NCBI GenBank assembly: GCA_036479015.1
Contig: JAZGFB010000048.1
Coordinates: 1-64,000, forward strand
Length of the DNA: 64,000 nt
Direction: 5' to 3'
Source: NVTR01 sp036479015
GTDB lineage: Bacteria; Pseudomonadota; Alphaproteobacteria; Rhodobacterales; Rhodobacteraceae
Part shown: positions 17,117-25,475 of the stretch, one piece after another
Position numbering within the stretch: position 1 is the first letter of the stretch
Layout of the letters: every line of letters starts with the position of its first letter
The notes under the pieces: model-generated
What the model was told of the DNA's origin: nothing
Databases searched by the model: none
What the model saw: the letters and a program-made list of their open reading frames with translations, nothing else
Made by a program: the position numbers and the translations under genes

Positions 17117-17908
17117 ATGGATCTGACAATGATTATGAAAACACTCATATCTGCCCTATCGGCAATCGTGATCACCACTTCCGGCGCGTTTGCCTCGGGC
17201 AGCGGAGGGGAAGTTGAAAACATTAAGTTCTCCTTTGACGGGCCGTTTGGAAAATGGGATCAGGCGCAGCTACAGCGTGGGTTGCAGATTTACACCGAGG
17301 TCTGTTCAGCCTGTCATGGCCTAAAATACGTGCCACTGCGCACCATTGGCGATCTGGGCTATACCGACGCCGAAGTCCGGGCCTACGCCGCCCAATGGGA
17401 AGTGTTTGACGCCGAGCTGGACGATTATCGCCCGGCACTGCCAACGGACCACTTCCCCGCAGGCGGCCTGGCAGAAGCGCCAGATCTTAGCTTGATGGCC
17501 AAAGCCCGTGCTGGTTTCCACGGCCCCTACGCACTGGGCATCAATCAGCTGTTCCAAGGTATGGGCGGGCCGGAATATATCGTGGCCCTGCTGACCAGCT
17601 ACACGGGCGAAGAGATCGAAGAAGCCGGATCAACATTCTATGAGAACCCAGTATTTGCTGGCGGTAAAATCGCCATGGGCCAACCACTGTTTGACGGCGA
17701 TGTGGAGTTTGCAGGTGGCCATTCCAACGATCTGCACCACCAAGCCGAAGATATCGCGGCCTTCCTGATGTGGACAGCTGAGCCCAAAATGATGGTGCGC
17801 AAGCGCGTTGGGTTTTTGGGCGTGGTGTTCCTAAGCTTTCTGTCGGTGCTGATGTACCTGACCAACAAGAAAATCTGGAAGCCGATCAAGAACAAAACCG
17901 ACGTCTGA
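17117..17908 (+). CDS. petC: cytochrome c1 of the bc1 complex
   Basis: Cytochrome c1 accepts electrons from the Rieske centre and reduces soluble or anchored cytochrome c. It has a signal peptide (MKTLISALSAIVITTSGAFA), heme attachment site CSACH followed by GLKYVPLRT, an axial Met in GKIAMGQPLF, and a C-terminal membrane anchor (VGFLGVVFLSFLSVLMYL). The exact start is uncertain: ATGs at 17117, 17129 and 17135 are all in frame, and the last gives the most standard signal peptide. The operon ends here, with a terminator 23 bases downstream. Confidence 0.95.
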   Translation: MDLTMIMKTLISALSAIVITTSGAFASGSGGEVENIKFSFDGPFGKWDQAQLQRGLQIYTEVCSACHGLKYVPLRTIGDLGYTDAEVRAYAAQWEVFDAELDDYRPALPTDHFPAGGLAEAPDLSLMAKARAGFHGPYALGINQLFQGMGGPEYIVALLTSYTGEEIEEAGSTFYENPVFAGGKIAMGQPLFDGDVEFAGGHSNDLHHQAEDIAAFLMWTAEPKMMVRKRVGFLGVVFLSFLSVLMYLTNKKIWKPIKNKTDV

Positions 17909-17930
17909 TCGACCCGATATAACGTATTAA

Positions 17931-17955
17931 AACGCGCCTTACGGGGCGCGTTTTT
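17931..17955 (+). terminator. rho-independent terminator of petABC
   Basis: An eight-base G/C-rich stem AACGCGCC/GGCGCGTT with a six-base loop is followed by a run of five T, 23 bases after the petC stop. Confidence 0.88.
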
Positions 17956-18009
17956 CGTTGTGAGGTGTCTTGGAACAATTGATCCAAGGCATACTTACAG
18001 CCCAAGCTT

Positions 18010-18173
18010 ACTTACATAGCCAAAGCCTTGGCAATCTAAGTCATACACACTCCAAAGTCGACGGGGTCAGCAGACGATTGGCTTTTTAAATGCTGCTTAG
18101 GTTCCGCAAGTAAACACAGGATTTCCATCCTTGTTTCGCTTGCCATGGCTTTGATTTGAGTTGACCAACCCAT
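18010..18173 (-). pseudogene. ArsR-type winged-helix regulator, decayed fragment
   Basis: Translation from 18173 gives STQIKAMASETRMEILCLLA and DPVDFGVCMT, the N-terminal winged-helix pattern of ArsR-family repressors (asking for LxALASETRLxIL and GVCxTxIAxxLGMS). After GVCMT the frame reads TAG, then IAKALAM, then TAA. The expected recognition helix is broken by two stop codons and nothing recognisable follows. The gene was probably divergent from the hydrolase at 18221 and may once have regulated it. Confidence 0.6.
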
Positions 18174-18220
18174 AGATTCAATCACATCGTCACTTAGCCA
18201 ATATGCAATGTGAGAATCGA

Positions 18221-19024
18221 ATGTTGGAACTGCCAAACGCAACAAAGATCAACGGGACCACGATAAGGTGGGGCAAAGAAGGCGCGGGCCCTCCCCTTGT
18301 CATGATCCATGGCACCCCGTTTTCGTCTCAGGTCTGGCGGAATATCGTCCCACATATCAAAGATAAATGGACGGTCTATTTCTATGACTTGGCGGGCTAC
18401 GGTCAATCCGAGATGCATGCCGGGCAGGACGTTTCTCTTGGTGTGCAAAATCAGGTTCTTGCCGCACTTTTGAAAGAATGGGGATTGGATCGGCCACACG
18501 TTTTGGCGCATGATTTTGGCGGTGCAACTGCGCTACGAGGGTATTTTTTGAACGGCCTTCGATATTCGTCACTAACAATATTTGATGCAGTCGCACTAGC
18601 CCCTTGGGGGTCGCCGTTAGTACAGCACCTCAAGCAGCACGAAGCAGCATTTTCAGGCATGCCAGGCTACATGCATGAGGCGATATTGCGGGCCTATCTG
18701 CAAACAGCAGCCCATCGACCGCTTTCCGACCAGGCCCTAAACATCTATACAGCACCTTGGATTGGTGAAATTGGTCAACCCGCGTTCTACCGGCAGATTG
18801 CGCAGATGGATCAAGCGTTCACCGATGAAGCGGAAGTATTGTACCAAAAAATGGACTGTCAGGTGCGGGTTTTTTGGGGCGAAAAAGACAATTGGATTCC
18901 AATTCAAAAAGGCCATGAATTGGCGGACAAGATCGCAGGCACCCCCTGCGAAGCTGTTGCCAACTCTGGGCACCTTCTTCAGGAAGACTGCCCTGAGGCG
19001 ATTGTATCCATGATGCTAAAGTAG
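18221..19024 (+). CDS. alpha/beta hydrolase (haloalkane dehalogenase/epoxide hydrolase-like)
   Basis: A protein of about 267 residues with the alpha/beta-hydrolase oxyanion motif VMIHGTPFSSQVW and the nucleophile elbow AHDFGGATALRGY. The nucleophile is Asp, as in haloalkane dehalogenases and epoxide hydrolases rather than Ser esterases. An acid region FWGEKDNWIP and the catalytic His in NSGHLLQED complete the triad. Substrate unknown. The ATG at 18221 is preferred by comparison with family length; an ATG at 18203 is possible. Divergent to an ArsR-type pseudogene. Confidence 0.82.
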   Translation: MLELPNATKINGTTIRWGKEGAGPPLVMIHGTPFSSQVWRNIVPHIKDKWTVYFYDLAGYGQSEMHAGQDVSLGVQNQVLAALLKEWGLDRPHVLAHDFGGATALRGYFLNGLRYSSLTIFDAVALAPWGSPLVQHLKQHEAAFSGMPGYMHEAILRAYLQTAAHRPLSDQALNIYTAPWIGEIGQPAFYRQIAQMDQAFTDEAEVLYQKMDCQVRVFWGEKDNWIPIQKGHELADKIAGTPCEAVANSGHLLQEDCPEAIVSMMLK

Positions 19025-19179
19025 ATTATAGTTGTGTGAACGGCAGTTTTGCCCTGCCAAGCCGACCGCCACCAACCAACCAGAACCTTAACACCGCCCA
19101 GCAATTCCATTGTCCGACAAAAGTCTGACAGTTGTCTGATACAAATCTGACACCCATTACCGCTGATTTATGGCAGCCG

Positions 19180-19875
19180 CTAACGTCCCAAATACGCTGC
19201 CAGCGCCACTGGTGGGTTTGCAAAAATCTCTGTGGTTTCCACCGGCGGATGTACGACCCCCTCGTCAACAAAAATCGCCTGCGCCGCAATTCGTTTTGCA
19301 TCCCCCGGGTCATGGGTCACCATCAACAATGTCGCGCCGATTGTCTCTACCAGCTCGGCCACCAGATCCAGCATTTCAAATCTAAGCGCGGGTCCCAGTG
19401 CGGCAAAGGGCTCATCTAGCAACAGCAATGGCCGGTCGCGCACCAACACCCTGGCAAGCGCCACCCGACTTTGCTGCCCGCCAGACAGTTCGCCGGGTTT
19501 TCGCTCAGACAATGGCCCCAAGGCCACCCTGCTAAGCGCGGATTGGATCATGCTTTTGTCATCCTGTGTTAGCCGCATATTGGGCCGCAAACCGATGGCA
19601 ACATTGTCAAACACGCTCATATGGGGAAATAGGTTATTGTCTTGAAATATCAGCGATATAGGGCGGCTTCCAGGTGTCATATCGGTAATGTCAGCACCGT
19701 CCCACAGGACCCGCCCGGCGTCTGGCTGCGCGAACCCGGCAATGCAGTTTAGCAGCGTCGACTTTCCGCCACCCGAGGGGCCGATGATCGCGGTTGTTGA
19801 ACCCGATGCCACGCTAAAATCGGCTGTCAGGCGGAACCCCCCCTGGCTGAATGCAAGGTCTTCAACGGTCAGCAT
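19180..19875 (-). CDS. thiQ: thiamine ABC transporter ATP-binding protein
   Basis: ThiQ is the ATPase that drives thiamine/thiamine-phosphate import by ThiBP. The sequence has Walker A GPSGGGKSTLL, Q-loop FQDNNLFPHMSV, signature LSGGQQSRVALARVL, Walker B LLLLDEPFAAL and the switch His in VTHDP. It is short for an ABC ATPase (231 residues), as usual for ThiQ. Start MLTVEDLAF at 19875 overlaps the end of thiP by 14 bases. Last gene of the riboswitch-controlled operon. Confidence 0.92.
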   Translation of the reverse strand: MLTVEDLAFSQGGFRLTADFSVASGSTTAIIGPSGGGKSTLLNCIAGFAQPDAGRVLWDGADITDMTPGSRPISLIFQDNNLFPHMSVFDNVAIGLRPNMRLTQDDKSMIQSALSRVALGPLSERKPGELSGGQQSRVALARVLVRDRPLLLLDEPFAALGPALRFEMLDLVAELVETIGATLLMVTHDPGDAKRIAAQAIFVDEGVVHPPVETTEIFANPPVALAAYLGR

Positions 19876-21436
19876 CAATGCGGCCCCCACGATCAAATAT
19901 CCAAAATATCGCCAACGACAGTGCCAGTAATAATAGCGCCACGCCGGCGGCCTCGTCCATTCTATAACCGGCCATCAGCCGGTACATTTGCATGGGCAGG
20001 GTGGTTCTGTCCGGGTCAGAAAACAATGCAATCACCCCAAGATCGCCCATCGACAAAGCCGCAGCCAGCCCGGCGGAAAACCCAAGCGGTCGCCGCAGTC
20101 GTGGCAATTGCAGCCAACGAACCCGCTGCCAACCCAGCAACCCCAAACTGTCCGCCAGCACACCATACTGCGCCTCAATTTGGGCCACCGCTGGCAGCAA
20201 AGCGCGCAGCGCAAAAGGTACCGCCATCAGCGCATTGACCACCGCCGTCAGCGGCAGCGCTATGGCGACCGGATTGGCAATGGGAAACAGCACCAGGAAC
20301 AACCCCGTCCCTATCACCAGGGGGGATGCTGCAATCGCCAAATATCCGACCCCTTCCAGGGAACCGGCAAGCCACGGGATGCGCCGCAGCCCGACCGCCC
20401 CAAGCGCCACCGGCAGGGCCAACCCGATGGTAAGTAGGGCGGCCGTAAAAGCCACCAGCAAAGACCGGCCCGCCGCGTCGACTATATGCGCGGGCAGATC
20501 CAAAATTCCGGGCGCTCCACGCGCAATGATCATGAACAATGGCAGCATCAGGAATACCGCCGCCAGGCTGATCCAAAAGGCGTCTATCGTTCCGGACACC
20601 TTGCCGCGCGCATCCCAGCGTTGAACCGTTCGATCCAGCCCAACGCCGCTGGCATGTGGCACCCGCACCCACAGCATTATTCCGGCTGCAACCGCACAAA
20701 TGGAAAACTGCACCAAAGCCAGCAATGCGGCATGGCCAAGGTCAAAACCAAACCGGAACGCCTGATAAATGGCCAGCTCCACCGTGGTGGCACGGGGACC
20801 GCCCCCCAATGCCAGCGCCACCGCAAAGCTGGTGGTGCAGATCACAAACACCACCATAAACGCGCCCGGCAATACGTCGCGCAACATCGGGCGTTCCAAA
20901 ACCCTGCTAAGGTCAGCCGCTGACAGATCCAGCGCCGCCGCCAGTCGAAACTGTTCCGACGGGGTCGCCAGCCAGCCTTGTAAAATCAACCGGGTGGCCA
21001 GCGGTAAATTGAAAAACACATGCGCCAGCACAACACCGTGCAACCCGTATATTTGGATCGGTTCCAGCCCAACCCAGCCAAAAACCACGCTGACAATGCC
21101 ATTGCGCCCGAAAACCGCCAGCAGGCCCAGCACGGCCACGATAACCGGCAAGATAAACGGCGCGCCCAACAGGGTTACCAGCAGTTTACGCCCCAAAAAC
21201 TGCCGCCGTGACAAAGCCTTGGCAACAGGGATTGCTACGCCAACACTAATCGCAGCTGATAGCAGCGCCTGAAATACTGTGAACCGGATCGCGGCCCAGT
21301 CGGCAGGGCCAAGTACGCCCCAGCCTTCTGCCCGAACCGCCACAGCGCCCAAGGTGCCCAGGGTAAGTGCCGCCAAAAGTGCGGCGGCAACAAACCCTGG
21401 CCAAAACTTGACTACTGGCTGAGAATGGCCAGCCAT
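19862..21436 (-). CDS. thiP: thiamine ABC transporter permease
   Basis: A 524-residue membrane protein with about twelve helices made of two homologous permease halves, each with an EAA-like loop for ThiQ contact (around AAALDLSAADLSRVLERP in the first half and ADSLGLLGWQRVRWLQLP in the second). This duplicated arrangement is characteristic of ThiP and of ferric-iron permeases; the riboswitch and ThiB decide for thiamine. It overlaps thiB by 25 bases. Confidence 0.93.
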   Translation of the reverse strand: MAGHSQPVVKFWPGFVAAALLAALTLGTLGAVAVRAEGWGVLGPADWAAIRFTVFQALLSAAISVGVAIPVAKALSRRQFLGRKLLVTLLGAPFILPVIVAVLGLLAVFGRNGIVSVVFGWVGLEPIQIYGLHGVVLAHVFFNLPLATRLILQGWLATPSEQFRLAAALDLSAADLSRVLERPMLRDVLPGAFMVVFVICTTSFAVALALGGGPRATTVELAIYQAFRFGFDLGHAALLALVQFSICAVAAGIMLWVRVPHASGVGLDRTVQRWDARGKVSGTIDAFWISLAAVFLMLPLFMIIARGAPGILDLPAHIVDAAGRSLLVAFTAALLTIGLALPVALGAVGLRRIPWLAGSLEGVGYLAIAASPLVIGTGLFLVLFPIANPVAIALPLTAVVNALMAVPFALRALLPAVAQIEAQYGVLADSLGLLGWQRVRWLQLPRLRRPLGFSAGLAAALSMGDLGVIALFSDPDRTTLPMQMYRLMAGYRMDEAAGVALLLLALSLAIFWIFDRGGRIDADR

Positions 21437-22404
21437 TCTTCCAATCCTTCGTCACGTGCGTCTGCGGCCTCATCTGCTGAGTAGATCAGCGATTTTGGCG
21501 GCGTGATAAGCGTGTCAAAACCATCAGGCAGCCCGCCTTCGGGCACAACCGCCGGATACATCCAGTTTGTGGTCGGAATGATCGACTGGAAACCATCAGA
21601 CACCATGAACCGCAAGAATTGATCGGCCAGTTCAGGCTGATCACTTGCCGCAAGTTTGGCTGCGACTTCGATCTGCATGTAATGGCCTTCATCAAACAAA
21701 GCCGCGGCTTTGCTTGCGTCATCTTCTGCAATCAGATGATAGGCTGGCGATGTGGTGTAAGATAAGACCATGTCGGCCTCGCCTTCCAGGAACATGCCGT
21801 AAGCCTCTGACCAGCCCTTTGTCACGGTCACAATATTATCCGACAAGCCCTGCCAAATTTCACCAGACTGATCGCCATATGCCGATTTCACCCACATCAA
21901 CAACCCCAACCCCGGCGTCGATGAGCGGGGATCCTGGATCACAATTTTCAGATCACTTTCACCCAAGGATCGCAGTGAATTTGGCGGATTAGACACTGTT
22001 TCTTTGTCATAAACGAATGCAAAATACCCCCAATCAAAGGGCAAAAATACCGGGTTATCCCAGACGATAGGCAATGCAAAATCAACATCGTTGATGCCGT
22101 GGTCCTGAAACAATTCTGTTGCAGTAGCGGCAGCCACAAGGTTTGTATCTAACCCCAAAACAACGTCAACATCGCTGCGCGCACCTTCCAGCTGAATACG
22201 TGCAAGCAGTGCCGCACCATCACCAGCGGCGACAAAGTTCAATTCACATTGGCAGGTCAGTTCAAACGCGGCCTTAACCTTGGGGCCTGGGCCCCAATCA
22301 GATGCAAAACTATCGTAGGTTAAAACAGTCAGTACTGGCTTGTCTTGCGCCACCGCTGTTGTCGCAATAGCCAAGAGAGCCGTCGAAAATAGTAATTGCT
22401 TCAT
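21412..22404 (-). CDS. thiB: periplasmic thiamine-binding protein
   Basis: ThiB captures thiamine and its phosphates in the periplasm. The 330-residue protein has a signal peptide (MKQLLFSTALLAIATTAVAQ) and the family opening VLTVLTYDSFASDWGPGPKV, then CQCELNFVAAGDGAALLARI, GLDTNLVAAA and WMYPAVVP near the C-terminus. The start at 22404 has a strong GGAGGATTGC site. First gene of the operon, about 50 bases after a TPP riboswitch. Confidence 0.94.
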   Translation of the reverse strand: MKQLLFSTALLAIATTAVAQDKPVLTVLTYDSFASDWGPGPKVKAAFELTCQCELNFVAAGDGAALLARIQLEGARSDVDVVLGLDTNLVAAATATELFQDHGINDVDFALPIVWDNPVFLPFDWGYFAFVYDKETVSNPPNSLRSLGESDLKIVIQDPRSSTPGLGLLMWVKSAYGDQSGEIWQGLSDNIVTVTKGWSEAYGMFLEGEADMVLSYTTSPAYHLIAEDDASKAAALFDEGHYMQIEVAAKLAASDQPELADQFLRFMVSDGFQSIIPTTNWMYPAVVPEGGLPDGFDTLITPPKSLIYSADEAADARDEGLEEWLAILSQ

Positions 22405-22454
22405 GCAATCCTCCATATAAATTACGGATGGGGTGCGGTGAGACTTTGTCAAAC

Positions 22455-22535
22455 CTTCCCTCCGCCGGTGTTATCCGGATCAGGTTCAGCGGGTCTGCAT
22501 CATGCATCTCAGCCCAAATGGGCACCCCGAGGTAA
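22455..22535 (-). promoter_or_regulatory. TPP riboswitch (THI element) controlling thiBPQ
   Basis: On the minus strand the element reads CTCGGGGTGCCC, then GGGCTGAGATG, then ACCCGCTGAACCTGATCCGG and ATAACACCGGCGGAGGGAAG. The CUGAGA and CUGAUCCGG/GGAGGGA cores are the conserved thiamine-pyrophosphate-binding parts. Placed between the start of transcription and thiB, it should turn down the transporter when TPP is plentiful, probably by hiding the ribosome binding site or by termination; no obvious terminator T-run is seen. Confidence 0.95.
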
Positions 22536-22629
22536 GGCGCGTTCTATGCCCCAAATTGTACACTGGCAAGCCAAAACACCTTGAGACAGCACACCAGCCA
22601 AGCTAGACCTGCCCCAAGGAGAGCTGAGC

Positions 22630-23730
22630 ATGAGCATCAACACATTTGGACATTTGTTTCGCGTGACCACCTGGGGTGAAAGCCACGGGCCTGGGATTGG
22701 CGCCACCATTGACGGCTGCCCGCCCTGCGTGCAGCTTGAGCCTGCGATGCTACAACATTGGCTGGATAAGCGCCGTCCAGGGACGTCAAAATACACCACG
22801 CAGCGGCAAGAAGCCGACCAAGTTGAAATTTTGTCGGGTGTTTTTGAGGGGAAGACAACCGGGACGCCAATTCAGCTGATGATCACAAATACCGATCAGC
22901 GTTCAAAAGATTACAGCGATATCAGCGATAAATTTCGCCCGGGCCATGCCGATATTACCTATTGGCAAAAATATGGTATCCGCGATCCGCGCGGCGGCGG
23001 CCGATCATCGGCACGCGAAACAGCGATGCGTGTTGCCGCCGGTGGCGTCGCGCGCGAAGTTATCAAAACGCTGGCCCCAAAAATTTCGATCAGGGGGTTT
23101 ATGGTTCAGATGGGGCCGCACCAGATTGACCGGCAGAATATGGATATGGATCAGATCGACCAAAACCCATTTTGGACGCCCGACGCCAAAGCCGCAAGCC
23201 ATTGGGCGGACTATCTGGACGGGTTGCGCAAATCTGGAAATTCCGTCGGGGCCGTGATTGAAGTTGTGGTCTCTGGCGCCCCTGCCGGGTTGGGAGCACC
23301 CGTTTATGCCAAGTTAGACACTGATTTAGCCGCTGCTGCCATGTCTATCAACGCTGTAAAAGGTGTTGAAATCGGCGACGGAATGGCAGCTGCAATGTTG
23401 ACAGGCGAACAAAACGCAGATGAAATTTCAATGGGTAACAACGGCCCGAGATTTAGCTCAAACCATGCGGGTGGCATACTGGGTGGAATATCCACTGGGC
23501 AGGATATTGTCCTGCGTTTTGCTGTTAAACCCACATCATCCATATTGACCCCGCGCAAGACCATAACAAAGTCAGGTACTAACGCTGAGATCATTACAAA
23601 AGGCCGCCATGACCCCTGCGTCGGGATACGCGCAGTTCCCGTTGGGGAAGCCATGGTTGCCTGTGTGATGCTGGACCACATGTTACTACACCGGGCGCAA
23701 ATTGGTGGCACCAGGGGGGCGATTGGTTAG
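22630..23730 (+). CDS. aroC: chorismate synthase
   Basis: AroC converts EPSP to chorismate, the last step of the shikimate pathway, using reduced FMN. The 366-residue protein has the three family signatures: GESHGPGIGATIDGCPP near residue 17, GRSSARETAMRVAAGGVARE near 128 and RFAVKPTSSI near 300. A good AAGGAGAGC site precedes the ATG. Divergent from the thiamine operon; the gene is ordinary and complete. Confidence 0.97.
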   Translation: MSINTFGHLFRVTTWGESHGPGIGATIDGCPPCVQLEPAMLQHWLDKRRPGTSKYTTQRQEADQVEILSGVFEGKTTGTPIQLMITNTDQRSKDYSDISDKFRPGHADITYWQKYGIRDPRGGGRSSARETAMRVAAGGVAREVIKTLAPKISIRGFMVQMGPHQIDRQNMDMDQIDQNPFWTPDAKAASHWADYLDGLRKSGNSVGAVIEVVVSGAPAGLGAPVYAKLDTDLAAAAMSINAVKGVEIGDGMAAAMLTGEQNADEISMGNNGPRFSSNHAGGILGGISTGQDIVLRFAVKPTSSILTPRKTITKSGTNAEIITKGRHDPCVGIRAVPVGEAMVACVMLDHMLLHRAQIGGTRGAIG

Positions 23731-23743
23731 CCGGCGCTTAGGG

Positions 23744-24154
23744 TCAGGCTACAGCCGCATTTAGCGCGATATCCATCAGCTGTTGTATGGCCTTCTTGGA
23801 TGTTCCCGCGACAATTCTGCCAAGCTCTTTTTTACCCTGCAAAACCACCAGGGTTGAGCGGCGCGGAATTTTCAGCTCATTACTTAGATCGCCATTGCCA
23901 TAGTCGTCCCAGTCAACATCGATGAACGATATATTCGCTTCATAGTCGGGGTTAGAGGCCTGCAATTCAGCAATAATACGGCCCTGACGTTGGCAAGTAC
24001 CGCACCAAGTGGCAGTAAAATCCAAAAATACAATTTTACCAGCGTCCAGTTCGGCCTTTGCCAGACCGGGTGTGTACACGGCGCCACCGGCCTGAACCAG
24101 ACTTGGAAGTGCGGCCGCAGCCGATGCCATCACAATAAATTCCCGTCGTTTCAT
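23744..24154 (-). CDS. exported thioredoxin-like protein
   Basis: This 136-residue protein begins with an export signal (MKRREFIVMASAAAALPSLV, with an RR pair suggesting Tat or a TAT-like signal) and contains a thioredoxin domain with the redox motif TATWCGTCQRQ and the following IDVDWDDYG and cis-Pro-like region RRSTLVV. It probably receives electrons from the CcdA-like protein encoded 15 bases upstream and reduces disulfides outside the cytoplasm. Exact substrate unknown. Confidence 0.83.
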   Translation of the reverse strand: MKRREFIVMASAAAALPSLVQAGGAVYTPGLAKAELDAGKIVFLDFTATWCGTCQRQGRIIAELQASNPDYEANISFIDVDWDDYGNGDLSNELKIPRRSTLVVLQGKKELGRIVAGTSKKAIQQLMDIALNAAVA

Positions 24155-24168
24155 TTTAGTCTCCTAAG

Positions 24169-24891
24169 TTACAGAATTACAGAAAAATCAACTAACCAGA
24201 TCGGCAGGTTGTTCAGAACCCAACCCTCAATAATGTGGTGGACCCGAAATAAGATGCCCAAGCCGACCACCACAAATGCAACACCCATGATTGGCCGGGA
24301 TTTGTCAGCGATACGCCGCATTGCTGCCTGGCGTTTCATAATGACAGAACGCGCGCCATAGCCGAGCGCGATAATTATTGATGACACTCCAAGGGCAAAA
24401 AATACCATCGTCAATGCGACCTGGCCCAGGTTTTCGCCCTGACTGGCCAATGATATCGCGCCGCCCAGCGTCGGGCCGATGCAGGGGCTCCAAACGGCGC
24501 CCAATAGCATGCCACCGGCGAATTGCCCGCTCAGCCCGTTCATTTTGCTGGAATTGACGCCGTCAATTTGGGCATCCGCCCGGCTGGAAAATCCGGCTGT
24601 TGCCGTAGCAAACGTGGCCGAAAACCGGGGCACAAGCAACACTGTGCCAAATATCACCATGAGCACCGCCCCAGCGTCAGCAACAGATTCAGATGTGATA
24701 CCCAGGCTTCGGCCTGCAACAGCAATAAGCATGCCAAGGGCCACAAACGTCAGGCTCATCCCCGCCGCTACTGCCAGGGGGCCATGCCTGCTGGCCTGAA
24801 GAGACGTTGCCAGAACGATCGGTAAGATCGGCAACACACAAGGGTTGATCAGCGTTAGTAACCCAGCACCATATGCGAATATATATTCCAT
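24169..24891 (-). CDS. CcdA-like transmembrane thiol reductant transporter
   Basis: A six-helix membrane protein (240 residues) of the CcdA/DsbD-beta family. These proteins move electrons from cytoplasmic thioredoxin across the membrane through two cysteines, here in LLTLINPCVLPILP and AVWSPCIGPTLGG. Start MEYIFAYGAG at 24891 was chosen because the motif-bearing first helix follows immediately. The partner is the thioredoxin-like protein just downstream. Cytochrome c maturation is the classic role, but no ccm gene is near, so a general periplasmic reductase pair is equally possible. Confidence 0.85.
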   Translation of the reverse strand: MEYIFAYGAGLLTLINPCVLPILPIVLATSLQASRHGPLAVAAGMSLTFVALGMLIAVAGRSLGITSESVADAGAVLMVIFGTVLLVPRFSATFATATAGFSSRADAQIDGVNSSKMNGLSGQFAGGMLLGAVWSPCIGPTLGGAISLASQGENLGQVALTMVFFALGVSSIIIALGYGARSVIMKRQAAMRRIADKSRPIMGVAFVVVGLGILFRVHHIIEGWVLNNLPIWLVDFSVIL

Positions 24892-25003
24892 AGGGTCTGT
24901 TAACGCAGTCCGGGTACCCCTGTCACCCAAACTCGTATTACAATCGTTCAAGAATGCGTTAGCAACTGGGCGGCTGATATACTGGTCGTCACTTTGCCCA
25001 AAA

Positions 25004-25033
25004 GAAAAGGGCCGCAGAAACTACGACCCTTTT
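25004..25033 (-). terminator. rho-independent terminator after HU gene
   Basis: On the minus strand AAAAGGGTCG pairs with CGGCCCTTTT (one G-T pair) around a nine-base loop and runs into TTTTCTTTT, starting 22 bases after the HU stop. Confidence 0.85.
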
Positions 25034-25055
25034 CGAACTTTTCAGGTGATCAAAC

Positions 25056-25343
25056 CTAGCCGTTGACGCTTTCTTTAAGCGCTTTGGCAATGGTCATCTT
25101 AACAACGCGGTCAGCATCTTTGTGAATCTGCTCACCAGTTGCTGGGTTGCGTACCATCCGCTCTGGACGATCGCGGCACATAATTTTGCCAACGCCGGGC
25201 AGGGTTACAGCACCGCCGCCAGATACTTCTTTGGTGATGACCGCAATAATTGCGTCCAGACAATCGCTGGCTGATTTCTTGTCGCTTCCCATTTCATCCG
25301 CAAGTGCTGCAATAAGCTGGGTCTTTGTCAGTGGCTTCGCCAT
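25056..25343 (-). CDS. hup: HU-family DNA-binding protein
   Basis: HU bends and compacts DNA as a dimer. The 95-residue protein has the helical N-terminus (MAKPLTKTQLIAALADEMGS) and a shortened beta arm. The usual RNPxTG is present as RNPATGEQ near residue 65. The segment TLPGVGKIMCRDRP is slightly divergent from classical HU, as in the DNA-binding HU homologues of Rhodobacterales. Monocistronic, with its own terminator and a GAGGAG ribosome binding site. Confidence 0.9.
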   Translation of the reverse strand: MAKPLTKTQLIAALADEMGSDKKSASDCLDAIIAVITKEVSGGGAVTLPGVGKIMCRDRPERMVRNPATGEQIHKDADRVVKMTIAKALKESVNG

Positions 25344-25475
25344 GTATAATCTCCTCGTTTCGCCCCATTCCTTGGGGTTTGTGTGGTAAACCTAACGGAA
25401 TATGGTTGGGGGACACAACAATTAGTGGTCAGATTAGATCAAAAATAGTACATTTTGTGCGGAAAAACGCCAATT

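Noticed and set aside
18174..18245. N-terminal extension of the ArsR-type fragment
   Set aside because: It overlaps the start of the divergent hydrolase and does not resemble ArsR proteins.
19992..20624. 210-codon open frame on the plus strand
   Set aside because: It is opposite thiP, has the Ser/Ala/Arg-rich composition of an antisense frame and no family resemblance.
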